A stretch of 16,281 nt of DNA from JBFWVD01 sp050246915 (GCA_050246915.1 JBFWVD010000100.1:1-16281); one strand, 5' to 3'; positions 8,673-15,971 are shown, numbered from the stretch's first letter. The notes: a model not told the origin generated them from the letters alone. Program-made: numbers and translations.

Positions 8673-9559
8673 CCACCTACGAAGTGGTGCACCGCACCGA
8701 GTACCGCTACGAGTCCGACGTTTCCTCGAGCTACGGGCTCGCCTATCTCATTCCCCGCAGTGGCCAAGGGCAGATCTGTCGCTCGTCCATGGTCGACATC
8801 AGCCCCGGTGCCGGCGAGCATCGCAGCCACACCGACATCTTCGGCAACCAGGTCTTGTACTTCTCGGTGCACGCACCTCACCGCACGCTCGTGGTGACCG
8901 CCGCGAGCGTCGTGGACGTCGACGTGCCGCCCGGCGCGCTGCCCATGGTCGGATCATTGTCATGGGAGCTGGCCCGAGAGCAGTTGCGACAGTCCACCGA
9001 TCCCGACGAGATCGAGAACCGACAGTTCCTCAGCGCTTCGCCCATGGTGGAGTTGAGTGATCGGGTCGCCGAGTTCGCCCGGCAGTCGTTCGCACCGGGG
9101 CGGCCGATCGTGGAAGTGCTCGCCGATCTCACCAGCCGCATCCATGACCAATTCACCTACAAGCCGGGCGCCACCACCATTGGCATCTCGCTCGACGCGC
9201 TTTTCGATGTGGGCAAGGGCGTGTGCCAGGACTTCGCCCATCTCGCCGTGGGATGCTTGCGCACGATGGGCATCGCGGCGCGCTACGTGTCGGGATATCT
9301 CGAGACCGATCCGCCCCCTGGGCGTCCGCGTCTGGTGGGTGCGGACGTGTCGCACGCATGGGCCTCGGCGTTCGTACCTGGTGTCGGCTGGGTGGACATC
9401 GACCCCACCAACGACTGTTTCGTGTCGGGCCGCTATGTGACCACGGCATGGGGACGTGACTACGCCGACGTCCCGCCGCTCAAGGGCGTGATCTTCACCG
9501 AGAGCCCGGGTAGCGAGCTCTCGGTGTCGGTGGACGTGCGCTCTGTCAACCCCGGTTGA
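8669..9559 (+). CDS. Transglutaminase-like cysteine protease family protein
   Basis: The 296-residue protein has the usual two-part layout of stand-alone bacterial transglutaminase-like proteins. An N-terminal beta domain (YEVVHRTEYRYESDVSSSYG, residues 4-23, through about 85) is followed by a papain-fold core. The likely triad is C186 (GKGVCQDFAH), H229 (VSHAWASAF) and D245 (DIDPTND), all present. The family hydrolyses or transfers amide bonds, so in this operon it would trim, release or attach the product of the ligases; that role is inferred. No signal peptide is seen, so it is probably cytoplasmic. It is the last gene of the operon, coupled by an ATGA overlap to the fusion gene. Its 3' end overlaps the convergent monooxygenase gene by 14 bases within a hairpin. 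It is distinct from, and smaller than, the transglutaminase domain at 2665. Confidence 0.94.
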   Translation: MTTYEVVHRTEYRYESDVSSSYGLAYLIPRSGQGQICRSSMVDISPGAGEHRSHTDIFGNQVLYFSVHAPHRTLVVTAASVVDVDVPPGALPMVGSLSWELAREQLRQSTDPDEIENRQFLSASPMVELSDRVAEFARQSFAPGRPIVEVLADLTSRIHDQFTYKPGATTIGISLDALFDVGKGVCQDFAHLAVGCLRTMGIAARYVSGYLETDPPPGRPRLVGADVSHAWASAFVPGVGWVDIDPTNDCFVSGRYVTTAWGRDYADVPPLKGVIFTESPGSELSVSVDVRSVNPG

Positions 9560-9562
9560 CGG
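9543..9562. terminator. Hairpin spanning both stop codons of convergent genes (possible bidirectional terminator)
   Basis: The inverted repeat GTCAAC-CCCG-GTTGAC (9545-9560) extends by one G-T wobble and one C-G pair to 9543-9562. It contains the TGA of the + strand transglutaminase gene (9557-9559) and the TGA of the - strand monooxygenase gene (9546-9548). There is no T-tract on either side, so it is not a canonical intrinsic terminator. The position suggests a transcript-end or pausing structure serving both operons. Confidence 0.45.
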
Positions 9563-11033
9563 CTCCGTCCAGAAGATAGTGACTGGGTCGCACTCGTCGC
9601 GTGCGGAGCCAGAACTCGATGGCCGAACCGGGCCACAACGTGTCGATGCGGCCGGACGGATCGTGGTACCACGCTCGGCAGCCCGTGGCCCACACCGTTC
9701 GCGTCAATCGTCGTTGCGCCTTCTCGTAGCTGCGACGCTGCACCTCGGGACGGACCTCGATGGACCGCGCCGAGCGGCGATCGAGCAGGCGCAGAGCAGC
9801 GACCGTCATCTGGATCTGCGCCTCGGCCATGAACACGATCGAGTTGTGACCGAGCCCGGTGGAGGGGCCGAGCAGCATGAACAGGTTGGGAAAGCCGGCG
9901 ATGCAGGTCCCCAGATGGGTCGCCGCTCCATTCGACCAGGACTCGCGCAGATCCACACCATGGCGGCCGGTGACGACCAGTGGACCCAGGAAGTCGCTGG
10001 CGGCGAAACCCGTGGCCAGCACGATGACATCGGCGCGATGAACCGTCCCATCGGCGGCGGTCACCGAGTCCCGCTCGATGGATGCCACGCCATGGTCGAC
10101 GACGGTGACGTTCGGTCGTTGCAGCGTCGGGTACCAGTTGTTGCTGATGAGCAGCCGCTTGCACCCCGGCTCATAGTCGGGTGTGAGTCGCGCTCGCAGG
10201 TGTTCGTCGGCCACCTGAGTCCGCAGCGACGCCTCCGCCCGCGCCCGGATGGCGCTGGCCAATGGACGTGAGCCATGGAACGCCAAGCCGATCACTTCTT
10301 GCCGGAGGAAGATCTTGGCTCGGTGTGCCCGCATGAGCATCGGGAAACGCTCGAACCGCCGACGGGTCCGTGTGTCGTAGGGCCGTTCGCGACGCGGCAG
10401 CACCCACGGTGGAGTGCGTTGGAACACCGTCACGTGATCGGCCACCGATGCGATCTCGGGCATGAACTGGATGGCGCTGGCACCGGTCCCCACGACGGCG
10501 ACCCGCTTGCCCGAGAGATCGACCGAGTGATCCCAGCGAGCCGAGTGGAACATCGGGCCCTCGAAGCGCTCGGCTCCGTCGACGGCGCCGATCAACGGAC
10601 GGCTGAGGGGACCGACGGCCACCACCACGGCGTCGAAGCGCGCCGACGTCACTGCCTGGCCGGCGCGCCGTGTCGTCACGATCCACGCCGACGCATCGTC
10701 GTCGAATGCCAGCGAGATGACCTCGGTGGCGAACTCGATCAACTCTCGCAGCCCGTACCGCTCCACCACGTCGTGCAGATAGCCGGCGATCTCCGGCTGA
10801 CTCGGATAGGTGGCTGACCAGTTCGCGTTGGGAGCGAACGACAACGCATAGAGATGGGACGCGATGTCGCACGCGCACCCGGGATAGGTGTTGTCCCGCC
10901 ACGTGCCACCGATGTCCTCACTCGCTTCGAACACCGTGACCGACGCGCCGAGCTCATCGCGCATGGCGACCGCGGCAGCGACACCGGAGAAGCCAGCGCC
11001 GATGACGGCAACGGTCCGCCGCGTCGACGTCAC
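9546..11033 (-). CDS. Flavin-dependent monooxygenase, Baeyer-Villiger type
   Basis: From the GTG at 11033 this is a 495-residue class B flavoprotein monooxygenase. GAGFSG (residues 12-17) is the FAD-binding Rossmann loop, followed by the acidic VFEAS strand end and GGTWRDNTYPGCACD. F157-E-G-P-M-F-H163-S-A-R-W167-D fits the Baeyer-Villiger fingerprint FxGxxxHxxxW[PD]. GTGASA (182-187) is the NADPH-binding loop, and VLATGF (338-343) is the usual late motif. Such enzymes use NADPH and O2 to turn ketones into esters or lactones, or to oxidise heteroatoms; the substrate cannot be read from sequence. The open frame continues upstream to 11180, but those 49 residues are Arg/Pro/Cys-rich and overlap the small gene ahead. 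The GTG start gives a GTGA overlap with that gene and begins just before the first beta strand. The length is close to the family norm (about 490-550). Confidence 0.92.
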   Translation of the reverse strand: MTSTRRTVAVIGAGFSGVAAAVAMRDELGASVTVFEASEDIGGTWRDNTYPGCACDIASHLYALSFAPNANWSATYPSQPEIAGYLHDVVERYGLRELIEFATEVISLAFDDDASAWIVTTRRAGQAVTSARFDAVVVAVGPLSRPLIGAVDGAERFEGPMFHSARWDHSVDLSGKRVAVVGTGASAIQFMPEIASVADHVTVFQRTPPWVLPRRERPYDTRTRRRFERFPMLMRAHRAKIFLRQEVIGLAFHGSRPLASAIRARAEASLRTQVADEHLRARLTPDYEPGCKRLLISNNWYPTLQRPNVTVVDHGVASIERDSVTAADGTVHRADVIVLATGFAASDFLGPLVVTGRHGVDLRESWSNGAATHLGTCIAGFPNLFMLLGPSTGLGHNSIVFMAEAQIQMTVAALRLLDRRSARSIEVRPEVQRRSYEKAQRRLTRTVWATGCRAWYHDPSGRIDTLWPGSAIEFWLRTRRVRPSHYLLDGAVNRG

Positions 11034-11278
11034 TCGCCGGGCTCCTCGCCGATCTCCTTCAGGGCAGCAGCAATGGCGGCACGGACTCGGCGGGCGGTGT
11101 CGGGACGCAGATGGGCCGAGTGCCCAGCCCCCGGGTTGCCCCGATACTCGATGACCAACTCGACGATCAGATCGCCACATCCGTCACAGTCGTCGAGCAC
11201 CACCACCGACCATGCCGCCTGGGCGCGGTCCTCATCGTCGGAGTGATCGTCGAGGGAGAAGTCGATGGACCGGCGCAT
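11030..11278 (-). CDS. Small acidic protein with a CxxC pair, upstream of the monooxygenase
   Basis: I do not recognise a family. From the ATG at 11278 it is 82 residues. The N-terminus is acidic (SLDDHSDDEDR); the middle holds C31-D-G-C34 inside a predicted beta-rich stretch (WSVVVLDDCDGC, LIVELVIEYRG). The C-terminus is a predicted helix (PDTARRVRAAIAAALKEIGEE). The CxxC pair could bind metal or be redox-active, or be chance. It is probably real: its TGA overlaps the GTG of the monooxygenase (GTGA), its composition is protein-like, and it is first in the - strand unit. In-frame GTG, TTG and a further TTG at 11320 offer longer starts (up to 96 residues), and no Shine-Dalgarno sequence decides between them. 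A role in flavoenzyme function or expression is guesswork from coupling alone. Confidence 0.62.
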   Translation of the reverse strand: MRRSIDFSLDDHSDDEDRAQAAWSVVVLDDCDGCGDLIVELVIEYRGNPGAGHSAHLRPDTARRVRAAIAAALKEIGEEPGE

Positions 11279-11290
11279 GGTCACAGTCAA

Positions 11291-11314
11291 GCATCCAACG
11301 CCCGCATCCAACGC
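11291..11314. repeat. 11-base direct repeat in the divergent promoter region (possible operator)
   Basis: GCATCCAACGC occurs at 11291-11301 and again at 11304-11314, a period of 13 bases. It lies within the roughly 100-base gap (11279-11377) between the start of the - strand small gene and the + strand acyl-CoA ligase. Position and exact repetition suggest a regulator-binding site controlling one or both directions. No regulator gene is present in the window, and I see no convincing -35/-10 pair. If the small gene really starts at 11320, the repeat would be coding instead. Confidence 0.35.
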
Positions 11315-11377
11315 TGGCAACCGATTCGGCGGCCGAGGACCGATGGCCGTCGAGCGGCGCGCCTATCGTCGCCACCG

Positions 11378-12835
11378 ATGAGTTCGTCCCCACATCTGCC
11401 CGACACCCCCACGATGGCGGACCTGTGGCATCGAGCAGTTGCCGACCGAGGGTCGTCGGCGTTCTGCGACGTCATCGGCGGCCCGACTGTCACCTACACC
11501 GAGGCCGATGCATGGGTGGCCCAGTTGCGGTCGGAACTGGCGACCAGGGGAGTGGAGCGTGGTGATCGGGTCGCTCTGCAGGCCGAGAAGTCCCTCTCCG
11601 CAGTGGTCCTGTACCTGGCGTGCATCACCTCGGGCATCGTGCTCTTGCCGCTCAACACCAGTTACACCGAGGCCGAAACCGAGCCGATGCTGGCCGACGC
11701 GGGAGCGCGATTGGTGGTGCGTGATGGCGATGACCTGCTGTCGAACTCGGCGCAATCCCCAACAGGCCGCAGCGGCAGCGTCGTGTCGGTGGGACCCGAC
11801 GAAGTCGCCACCCTCCTCTACACCAGCGGCACCACCGGCACACCCAAAGGCGCTCCGCTGACGCAACACAACCTGGCGGCCAACGCACTCACCTTGAAAG
11901 ACGCGTGGGGCTTCACTCGCGACGACGTGTTGGTGCACGTGTTGCCCACCTATCACGCTCACGGGTTGTTCGTGGCCATCAACACCGTCATCGCCAGTGG
12001 CTGTTCGATGCGCTTCGCCGATCGATTCGACCCGGCACTCACGTCAACCCTTCTTGACGGGGCCACAGTGTTGATGGCGGTACCGACCCACTACACCCGA
12101 TTGCTGGCCCACGACGGCTTCACCCGCGAGGCGTGTCGAACCATGCGGCTGTTCATCTCCGGCTCAGCGCCGCTCACCCCGCAAGCCCACGCCGAGTTCT
12201 TCGAACGCACCGGGCACGTGATCCTGGAGCGATACGGGATGACCGAGACCGTCATGCTCACCTCCAATCCGCTCGACGGGGAGCGACGGGCCGGGACGGT
12301 CGGACCGCCACTGCCGGGGGTGTCGGTTCGGGTGTGCGACGACGACGATCGGATCGTCGAGGCGGGCGAGACCGGCGCGGTGCAGGTGAGGGGACCCAGC
12401 GTGTTCGGCGGGTACTGGCAACGGCCCGAACTGAACGCCACCGAGTTCACCCCCGAAGGATGGTTCCGCACCGGCGACCTCGGCCGCTTCGATACCGACG
12501 GCTATCTCACCTTGGTCGGCCGGTCGAAGGATCTCGTGATCACCGGCGGCCTCAACGTCTACCCGATCGAGGTCGAACGGGTGCTCGACGATCTCGACGA
12601 CGTCACCGAATCGGCAGTCATCGGTTGTCCCGACGCGGACTTCGGCGAACGCGTGGTCGCCGTCGTCGTCCCTCGCGCCGGTGCATTGGTCGACCCTGCC
12701 GCGGTCCGAGACGCGGCGCGGGACCGCCTGGCCGGTTTCAAGGTACCGAAGGTGGTGTACCTCGTCGACGAGTTGCCTCGCAACGCCATGGGCAAGGTGG
12801 ACAAGAAGGCGTTGCGGGCCCGCTTCTGCCAGTGA
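11378..12835 (+). CDS. matB: Malonyl-CoA synthetase-like acyl-CoA ligase (AMP-binding family)
   Basis: From the ATG at 11378 this is a 485-residue ANL-superfamily adenylate-forming enzyme. YTSGTTGTPKG (148-158) is the phosphate loop, YGMTE (286-290) the A5 motif, and TGD (365-367) the ribose-binding Asp. K473 in NAMGKVDK is the A10 catalytic lysine. Several stretches closely resemble malonyl-CoA synthetases (MatB) and not medium- or long-chain ligases: LPLNTSYTEAE, LPTYHAHGLFVAIN, VLMAVPTHYTRLL, LFISGSAPL and TSNPLDGERRAGTVG. The likely reaction is malonate (or methylmalonate) + ATP + CoA to malonyl-CoA + AMP + PPi in the cytosol, feeding fatty acid or polyketide synthesis. The frame is open back to 11111, but that part overlaps the divergent gene. 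No strong Shine-Dalgarno sequence is seen, and an ATG at 11414 is an alternative. No malonyl-CoA decarboxylase or malonate transporter is adjacent, so substrate choice stays tentative. Confidence 0.88.
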   Translation: MSSSPHLPDTPTMADLWHRAVADRGSSAFCDVIGGPTVTYTEADAWVAQLRSELATRGVERGDRVALQAEKSLSAVVLYLACITSGIVLLPLNTSYTEAETEPMLADAGARLVVRDGDDLLSNSAQSPTGRSGSVVSVGPDEVATLLYTSGTTGTPKGAPLTQHNLAANALTLKDAWGFTRDDVLVHVLPTYHAHGLFVAINTVIASGCSMRFADRFDPALTSTLLDGATVLMAVPTHYTRLLAHDGFTREACRTMRLFISGSAPLTPQAHAEFFERTGHVILERYGMTETVMLTSNPLDGERRAGTVGPPLPGVSVRVCDDDDRIVEAGETGAVQVRGPSVFGGYWQRPELNATEFTPEGWFRTGDLGRFDTDGYLTLVGRSKDLVITGGLNVYPIEVERVLDDLDDVTESAVIGCPDADFGERVVAVVVPRAGALVDPAAVRDAARDRLAGFKVPKVVYLVDELPRNAMGKVDKKALRARFCQ

Positions 12836-14397
12836 TGAGCACCGACCCGAGCCAACGGCGATGGCATCTCGTCATCCACGCCCTCGTCGCGGTGATCGCC
12901 ACGGCACCGCTGGCCTGGAGGATCCACGACCGCCTCCCTCTCGGCCAGGAGCGTTCGGCGACGGTCGCGTACTTCAACCTGTGGAGTCTGCGATGGACGT
13001 CCAGCCAGCTGCCATGGCATTGGGCGACATGGTGGGACGCTCCGATCTTCTTCCCCTCGCGAGGTACGTACGCCAACAGCGAACTGCAGGTGGCCACCGC
13101 CGCGGTGTTCCGAATGCTCAGCTTCATGGCGAACGACACAACTGCCTATGGCCTCATCGTCCTGGGGGCGCTGAGCCTCAACGGGATCGCTGCCAACAGG
13201 TTGGCCCGTCGACTCGGGGCATCTCGTTGGCCGGCCCTGTTCACCGGCGTCCTCGCGCAGCTGTTGCCGTTCGTGTTCCACGAACTCGGCGTGCTGCAGC
13301 TCATCATGTTGTGGCCGGTGATCTTCGCCATCGACCGCCTCCTGGCGTGGTGTGAACGGCCCCGCGTGCGCGACGGTGCGCTCCTCGGTCTGTGGCTCGC
13401 GATCGCCTCGCTGACGTGCGGCTATCACGCCTTGTTGTTCGTCACCACGGCGGCGCTGGCCGCACCGCTCGTGATCAAGGCCTCGTGGTGGGAGCAACGA
13501 CGCCAGCGGATCCTCGGTATCGCCGCCGCAATTACAGTTGACACGTCGATCGCACTGCCGTTCCAACTGGCCCAGCAGCGCCGATTGGGGACCATCCGGT
13601 GGACCGATGCCACGATCCGATCCGGTTCGGCCACCTGGCACAGCCTCGGCCCGAGCGGCTCCCACTGGCCTGGGGCCGTGTTGCTGGCATTGGCGCTGTG
13701 CGGGCTGGTCATCGGTCGCCACCGCCGCGAGGTCCGCTTTCTGGGGGCCATGGCGATCATCGCGACCTTGCTCGCCCTCGGGACGCGCCTGTCGGTGCTC
13801 GGCTGGCGTCCCTACGGCTCGCTCGTCGATCATGTCCTCGCGTTCGCTCGCATGCGTTCGCCATTCCGGTCCACTGCCATCGTCCAGATCGCCCTGGTCG
13901 CCTTGGCGTCCGTGAGCCTGGAGTCCCTCTGGCAACGACGTTCGCTCGTCCGGTTGGCGATGGTGGGCCTTGTCGTCGTGAGCCTCGTCGGACGCGATCT
14001 CGGCCCAGGTGAGCTCGTGACCCTCCCCGAGACCGATACGCCATGGATCGACTGGCTGCGCGCTCATCCCGGTGGGCCGATCGTGTCGCTCCCGGCAGCC
14101 GATGGATCCAACGTCGAGGCCTTCGAACCCACCACGGCAGCGATGCTGCAGGGTCTCGAACACGGCCACGCCCTCGTCAACGGCTATTCCGGCTTCTTCC
14201 CGGCCGATCACCGATCGCTCCGCAACGACCTCGCTTCGTTCCCCGATGCCCGATCGGTGAACGAACTGAGAACGCTCGGGGTGCGCTACGCCGTTGCCGA
14301 CCTTGCGTGGTGGACCGCCAGACGCGACACCGATGCGCGGGCGCTGGGACTCACCATCATCTCCTCCGGCCCAGCAGGCGTGCTCATCGAGCTGTAG
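12835..14397 (+). CDS. Polytopic membrane protein, GT-C/YfhO-like
   Basis: The 520-residue protein starts at the ATG sharing one base with the preceding stop (TGATG), so translation is probably coupled to the acyl-CoA ligase. It has about 9-10 hydrophobic segments, including roughly residues 12-28, 104-121, 133-150, 152-170, 182-213, 227-243, 279-295, 302-318, 347-362 and 372-386. A C-terminal soluble part of about 130 residues follows. The first loop holds WWDAPIFFPSRGTYANSE, and FARMRSPFRSTAIVQIALVAL lies before the last helices. This layout is familiar from GT-C-fold membrane glycosyltransferase-like proteins and YfhO-like proteins of actinobacteria, which use lipid-linked sugars at the outer face of the membrane. 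I cannot identify a convincing catalytic Asp pair, so enzymatic activity and substrate are unknown. The frame is open upstream to 12133, but that is an Arg-rich shadow of the ligase gene. Confidence 0.82.
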   Translation: MSTDPSQRRWHLVIHALVAVIATAPLAWRIHDRLPLGQERSATVAYFNLWSLRWTSSQLPWHWATWWDAPIFFPSRGTYANSELQVATAAVFRMLSFMANDTTAYGLIVLGALSLNGIAANRLARRLGASRWPALFTGVLAQLLPFVFHELGVLQLIMLWPVIFAIDRLLAWCERPRVRDGALLGLWLAIASLTCGYHALLFVTTAALAAPLVIKASWWEQRRQRILGIAAAITVDTSIALPFQLAQQRRLGTIRWTDATIRSGSATWHSLGPSGSHWPGAVLLALALCGLVIGRHRREVRFLGAMAIIATLLALGTRLSVLGWRPYGSLVDHVLAFARMRSPFRSTAIVQIALVALASVSLESLWQRRSLVRLAMVGLVVVSLVGRDLGPGELVTLPETDTPWIDWLRAHPGGPIVSLPAADGSNVEAFEPTTAAMLQGLEHGHALVNGYSGFFPADHRSLRNDLASFPDARSVNELRTLGVRYAVADLAWWTARRDTDARALGLTIISSGPAGVLIEL

Positions 14398-14409
14398 ACG
14401 GGCAACACC

Positions 14410-14432
14410 CTCGGGAACCAACGCGTCCCGAG
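14410..14432 (+). terminator. Hairpin between the membrane-protein gene and the ABC operon
   Basis: CTCGGGA (14410-14416) and TCCCGAG (14426-14432) form a perfect 7-base-pair stem with a 9-base loop, 12 bases after the stop at 14397. No T-run follows, so termination is uncertain. A second short stem, GAGAG (14430-14434) with CTCTC (14442-14446), shares bases with it and cannot form at the same time. This 54-base gap is the only place where a promoter or control element specific to the metal transporter could lie immediately upstream. I see no Zur-type palindrome. Confidence 0.35.
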
Positions 14433-14451
14433 AGGCGACAACTCTCCCGGC

Positions 14452-15120
14452 ATGGCACCAGGTGGCGGACGAGCAGCGGATCATCGACGGGGAGCCGCGC
14501 TCACCATGACGTCAGTGCGCTGCCGGCTCGGGTCCACTGTCGCTGTCGACGACGTCCACCTCGCTGTCGCGCCCGGGCAACACATGGCCATCACCGGGCC
14601 GAACGGCGCCGGGAAGTCGACACTGCTGCGAACCGTGCTCGGCCTCACCCGAGCCAGCGGGCAGATCTCGCTCGACGGGGCGATCGCAGTGGATCGACAC
14701 GGCTGGGAGGCCCGACGGCGATTGGTCGCGTGGGTTCCACAACGACCGGCAACAGGTCGCTTTCCGCTCCGGGTACGAGAACTGCTCGCATCGAGCGGCG
14801 ACCTCGACGCGGCGGTCGATGCCGCGGAGCGCCTGGGAATCGGCAATCTCGCCAACCGGCCGCTGCACACGCTGTCAGGCGGACAGCTGCAACGCTCATA
14901 TCTCGCGCGCGGTCTCGGCCACATCGCCGCCGGGGCGCAGTTGTTCCTGGCCGATGAGCCGACCTCCGCTCTTGACTTCGAGACCCGAGATCACGTCGCG
15001 CACCTCCTCACCCAGATACCGATCACGACGCTGATCGTCACCCACGACGCCACCATCGCCGCGGCGGCAGATCGGGTAGCGGAGATGGCAGCGGGTCGGG
15101 TCCGGGAGACGGCATCGTGA
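14452..15120 (+). CDS. Metal ABC transporter ATP-binding protein (ZnuC-like)
   Basis: The 222-residue ATPase has every canonical ABC motif: Walker A GPNGAGKST (49-57), Q-loop Q97, signature LSGGQ (141-145), Walker B LFLADEP with E169, D-loop SALD (172-175) and switch H198. It would power import through the permease encoded next, from the cytoplasmic face. The assignment to metal uptake rests on the neighbours, a family-3 permease and a ZnuA-like binding protein. The start is uncertain. ATG 14452 gives an 18-residue Arg/Gly/Ala-rich lead but keeps a complete first beta strand (ALTMTSVRCRLG). ATG 14506 has a GGGGAG about 11 bases upstream but cuts into that strand. Even the long form is short for the family (about 250). 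The stop overlaps the GTG of the permease (GTGA). Confidence 0.9.
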   Translation: MAPGGGRAADHRRGAALTMTSVRCRLGSTVAVDDVHLAVAPGQHMAITGPNGAGKSTLLRTVLGLTRASGQISLDGAIAVDRHGWEARRRLVAWVPQRPATGRFPLRVRELLASSGDLDAAVDAAERLGIGNLANRPLHTLSGGQLQRSYLARGLGHIAAGAQLFLADEPTSALDFETRDHVAHLLTQIPITTLIVTHDATIAAAADRVAEMAAGRVRETAS

Positions 15121-15971
15121 ACCTGCTGTTCGCCACCAACGATCTCGGTTCGCTCTGGGCCCTGCCGGCCGTTCAGCGCAGCGGCATGGCGCTGTTCATC
15201 GCCAGCATCGGGCTGCCCGTCGTGGGCGTGTTGATGATCGGGCTCGAGGTCATCCCAGCGCGTTTCGCCATCATGCACACCGCACTTCTCGGCGTGGCGA
15301 TCGGCCTGGTGCTCGGGGTCGACCCAGTCCTGTGTGCATTGGCCGTGTCGGCGGCCGCGATGATGGCCATCGCTCCACTGGCCGGTCGGCCCGGCGGGTT
15401 GTCCGCGCCCATGGGGCTCCTGATGACCTTGGCGATCGCCGCCGCGTTGCTGGTGCTGTCGATCTCGGGTGTCAATGCCACTGGCGCCTTCGAACTGCTG
15501 TGGGGCTCGATCCTGGCGACGCGACAACGCGACGTGTGGCTCCTCCTCGCCATCACGGTGTCTGTGCTGGTGCTGTTCGTGGCGAAGCGACGCGACATCG
15601 CGCTGTTGCTGTTCGACCGCGAAACAGCATTGTGCGCGGGCGTCCGAGTTGGAGCGCTCACCACGACGTGCCTCGGGCTCACCGCCGTTGCCGTGGCGTC
15701 GTCGATACGCCTCACAGGAGCGCTGCTCGTCGACGCTGTGACCCTGCTGCCTGCTGTCGCCGCGCGCAACCTCGCCGGGTCGTTCACGTCGATGGTGGCG
15801 TGGGCGATCACGTGCGGTGTCATCGGCAATGGCATCGGCTTCACCATCGCCCTGTGGCTCGACCAGCCGCCAGGTCCGGTGCTCGTCATCACCGTCGCCG
15901 TGCTCGCCCTCGCGAGCTTCATCCCCATCCCCTCGGCCGACCGGCCGTCGTTCAAAGGAAACCTGCATTGA
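15117..15971 (+). CDS. Metal ABC transporter membrane permease, ABC-3 family (ZnuB-like)
   Basis: The 284-residue protein is very hydrophobic, with about eight segments, and starts with GTG in a GTGA overlap with the ATPase gene. MHTALLGVAIG (53-63) matches the family's cytoplasmic-side motif, usually DxL[AS]HAxLLGVA. H54 is kept, but the usual Asp position is F50. SIRLTGALLVDAVTLLPAVAARNLA (196-220) corresponds to the conserved late LLVxALLxxPAxxA region that contacts the ATPase. It would form the membrane channel, normally as a dimer, for Zn2+ or Mn2+ delivered by the binding protein that follows. Which metal cannot be told. The 3' end carries the Shine-Dalgarno site of the next gene, and its stop overlaps that gene's TTG (TTGA), so all three transporter genes form one coupled unit. 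Confidence 0.9.
   Translation: MNLLFATNDLGSLWALPAVQRSGMALFIASIGLPVVGVLMIGLEVIPARFAIMHTALLGVAIGLVLGVDPVLCALAVSAAAMMAIAPLAGRPGGLSAPMGLLMTLAIAAALLVLSISGVNATGAFELLWGSILATRQRDVWLLLAITVSVLVLFVAKRRDIALLLFDRETALCAGVRVGALTTTCLGLTAVAVASSIRLTGALLVDAVTLLPAVAARNLAGSFTSMVAWAITCGVIGNGIGFTIALWLDQPPGPVLVITVAVLALASFIPIPSADRPSFKGNLH
15954..15959 (+). promoter_or_regulatory. Ribosome binding site that fixes the TTG start of the binding-protein gene
   Basis: AAAGGA lies eight bases before the TTG at 15968, inside the end of the permease gene. It supports the rare TTG start, which also gives a well-formed lipoprotein signal peptide. Confidence 0.6.

Noticed and set aside
11034..11180. Upstream extension of the monooxygenase to 544 residues
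   Set aside because: The extra 49 residues are Arg/Pro/Cys-rich, precede the FAD-binding strand, and overlap the coupled small gene.
12133..12834. In-frame upstream extension of the polytopic membrane protein
   Set aside because: It lies within the acyl-CoA ligase gene and is Arg-rich shadow sequence; the start at 12835 fits the hydrophobic N-terminus.
12559..14484. Long - strand open frame (641 codons) opposite the membrane-protein gene
   Set aside because: Composition is Arg/Gln/His/Gly-rich with no recognisable domain; the opposite strand has a coupled start and clear transmembrane pattern. It is a high-GC shadow.
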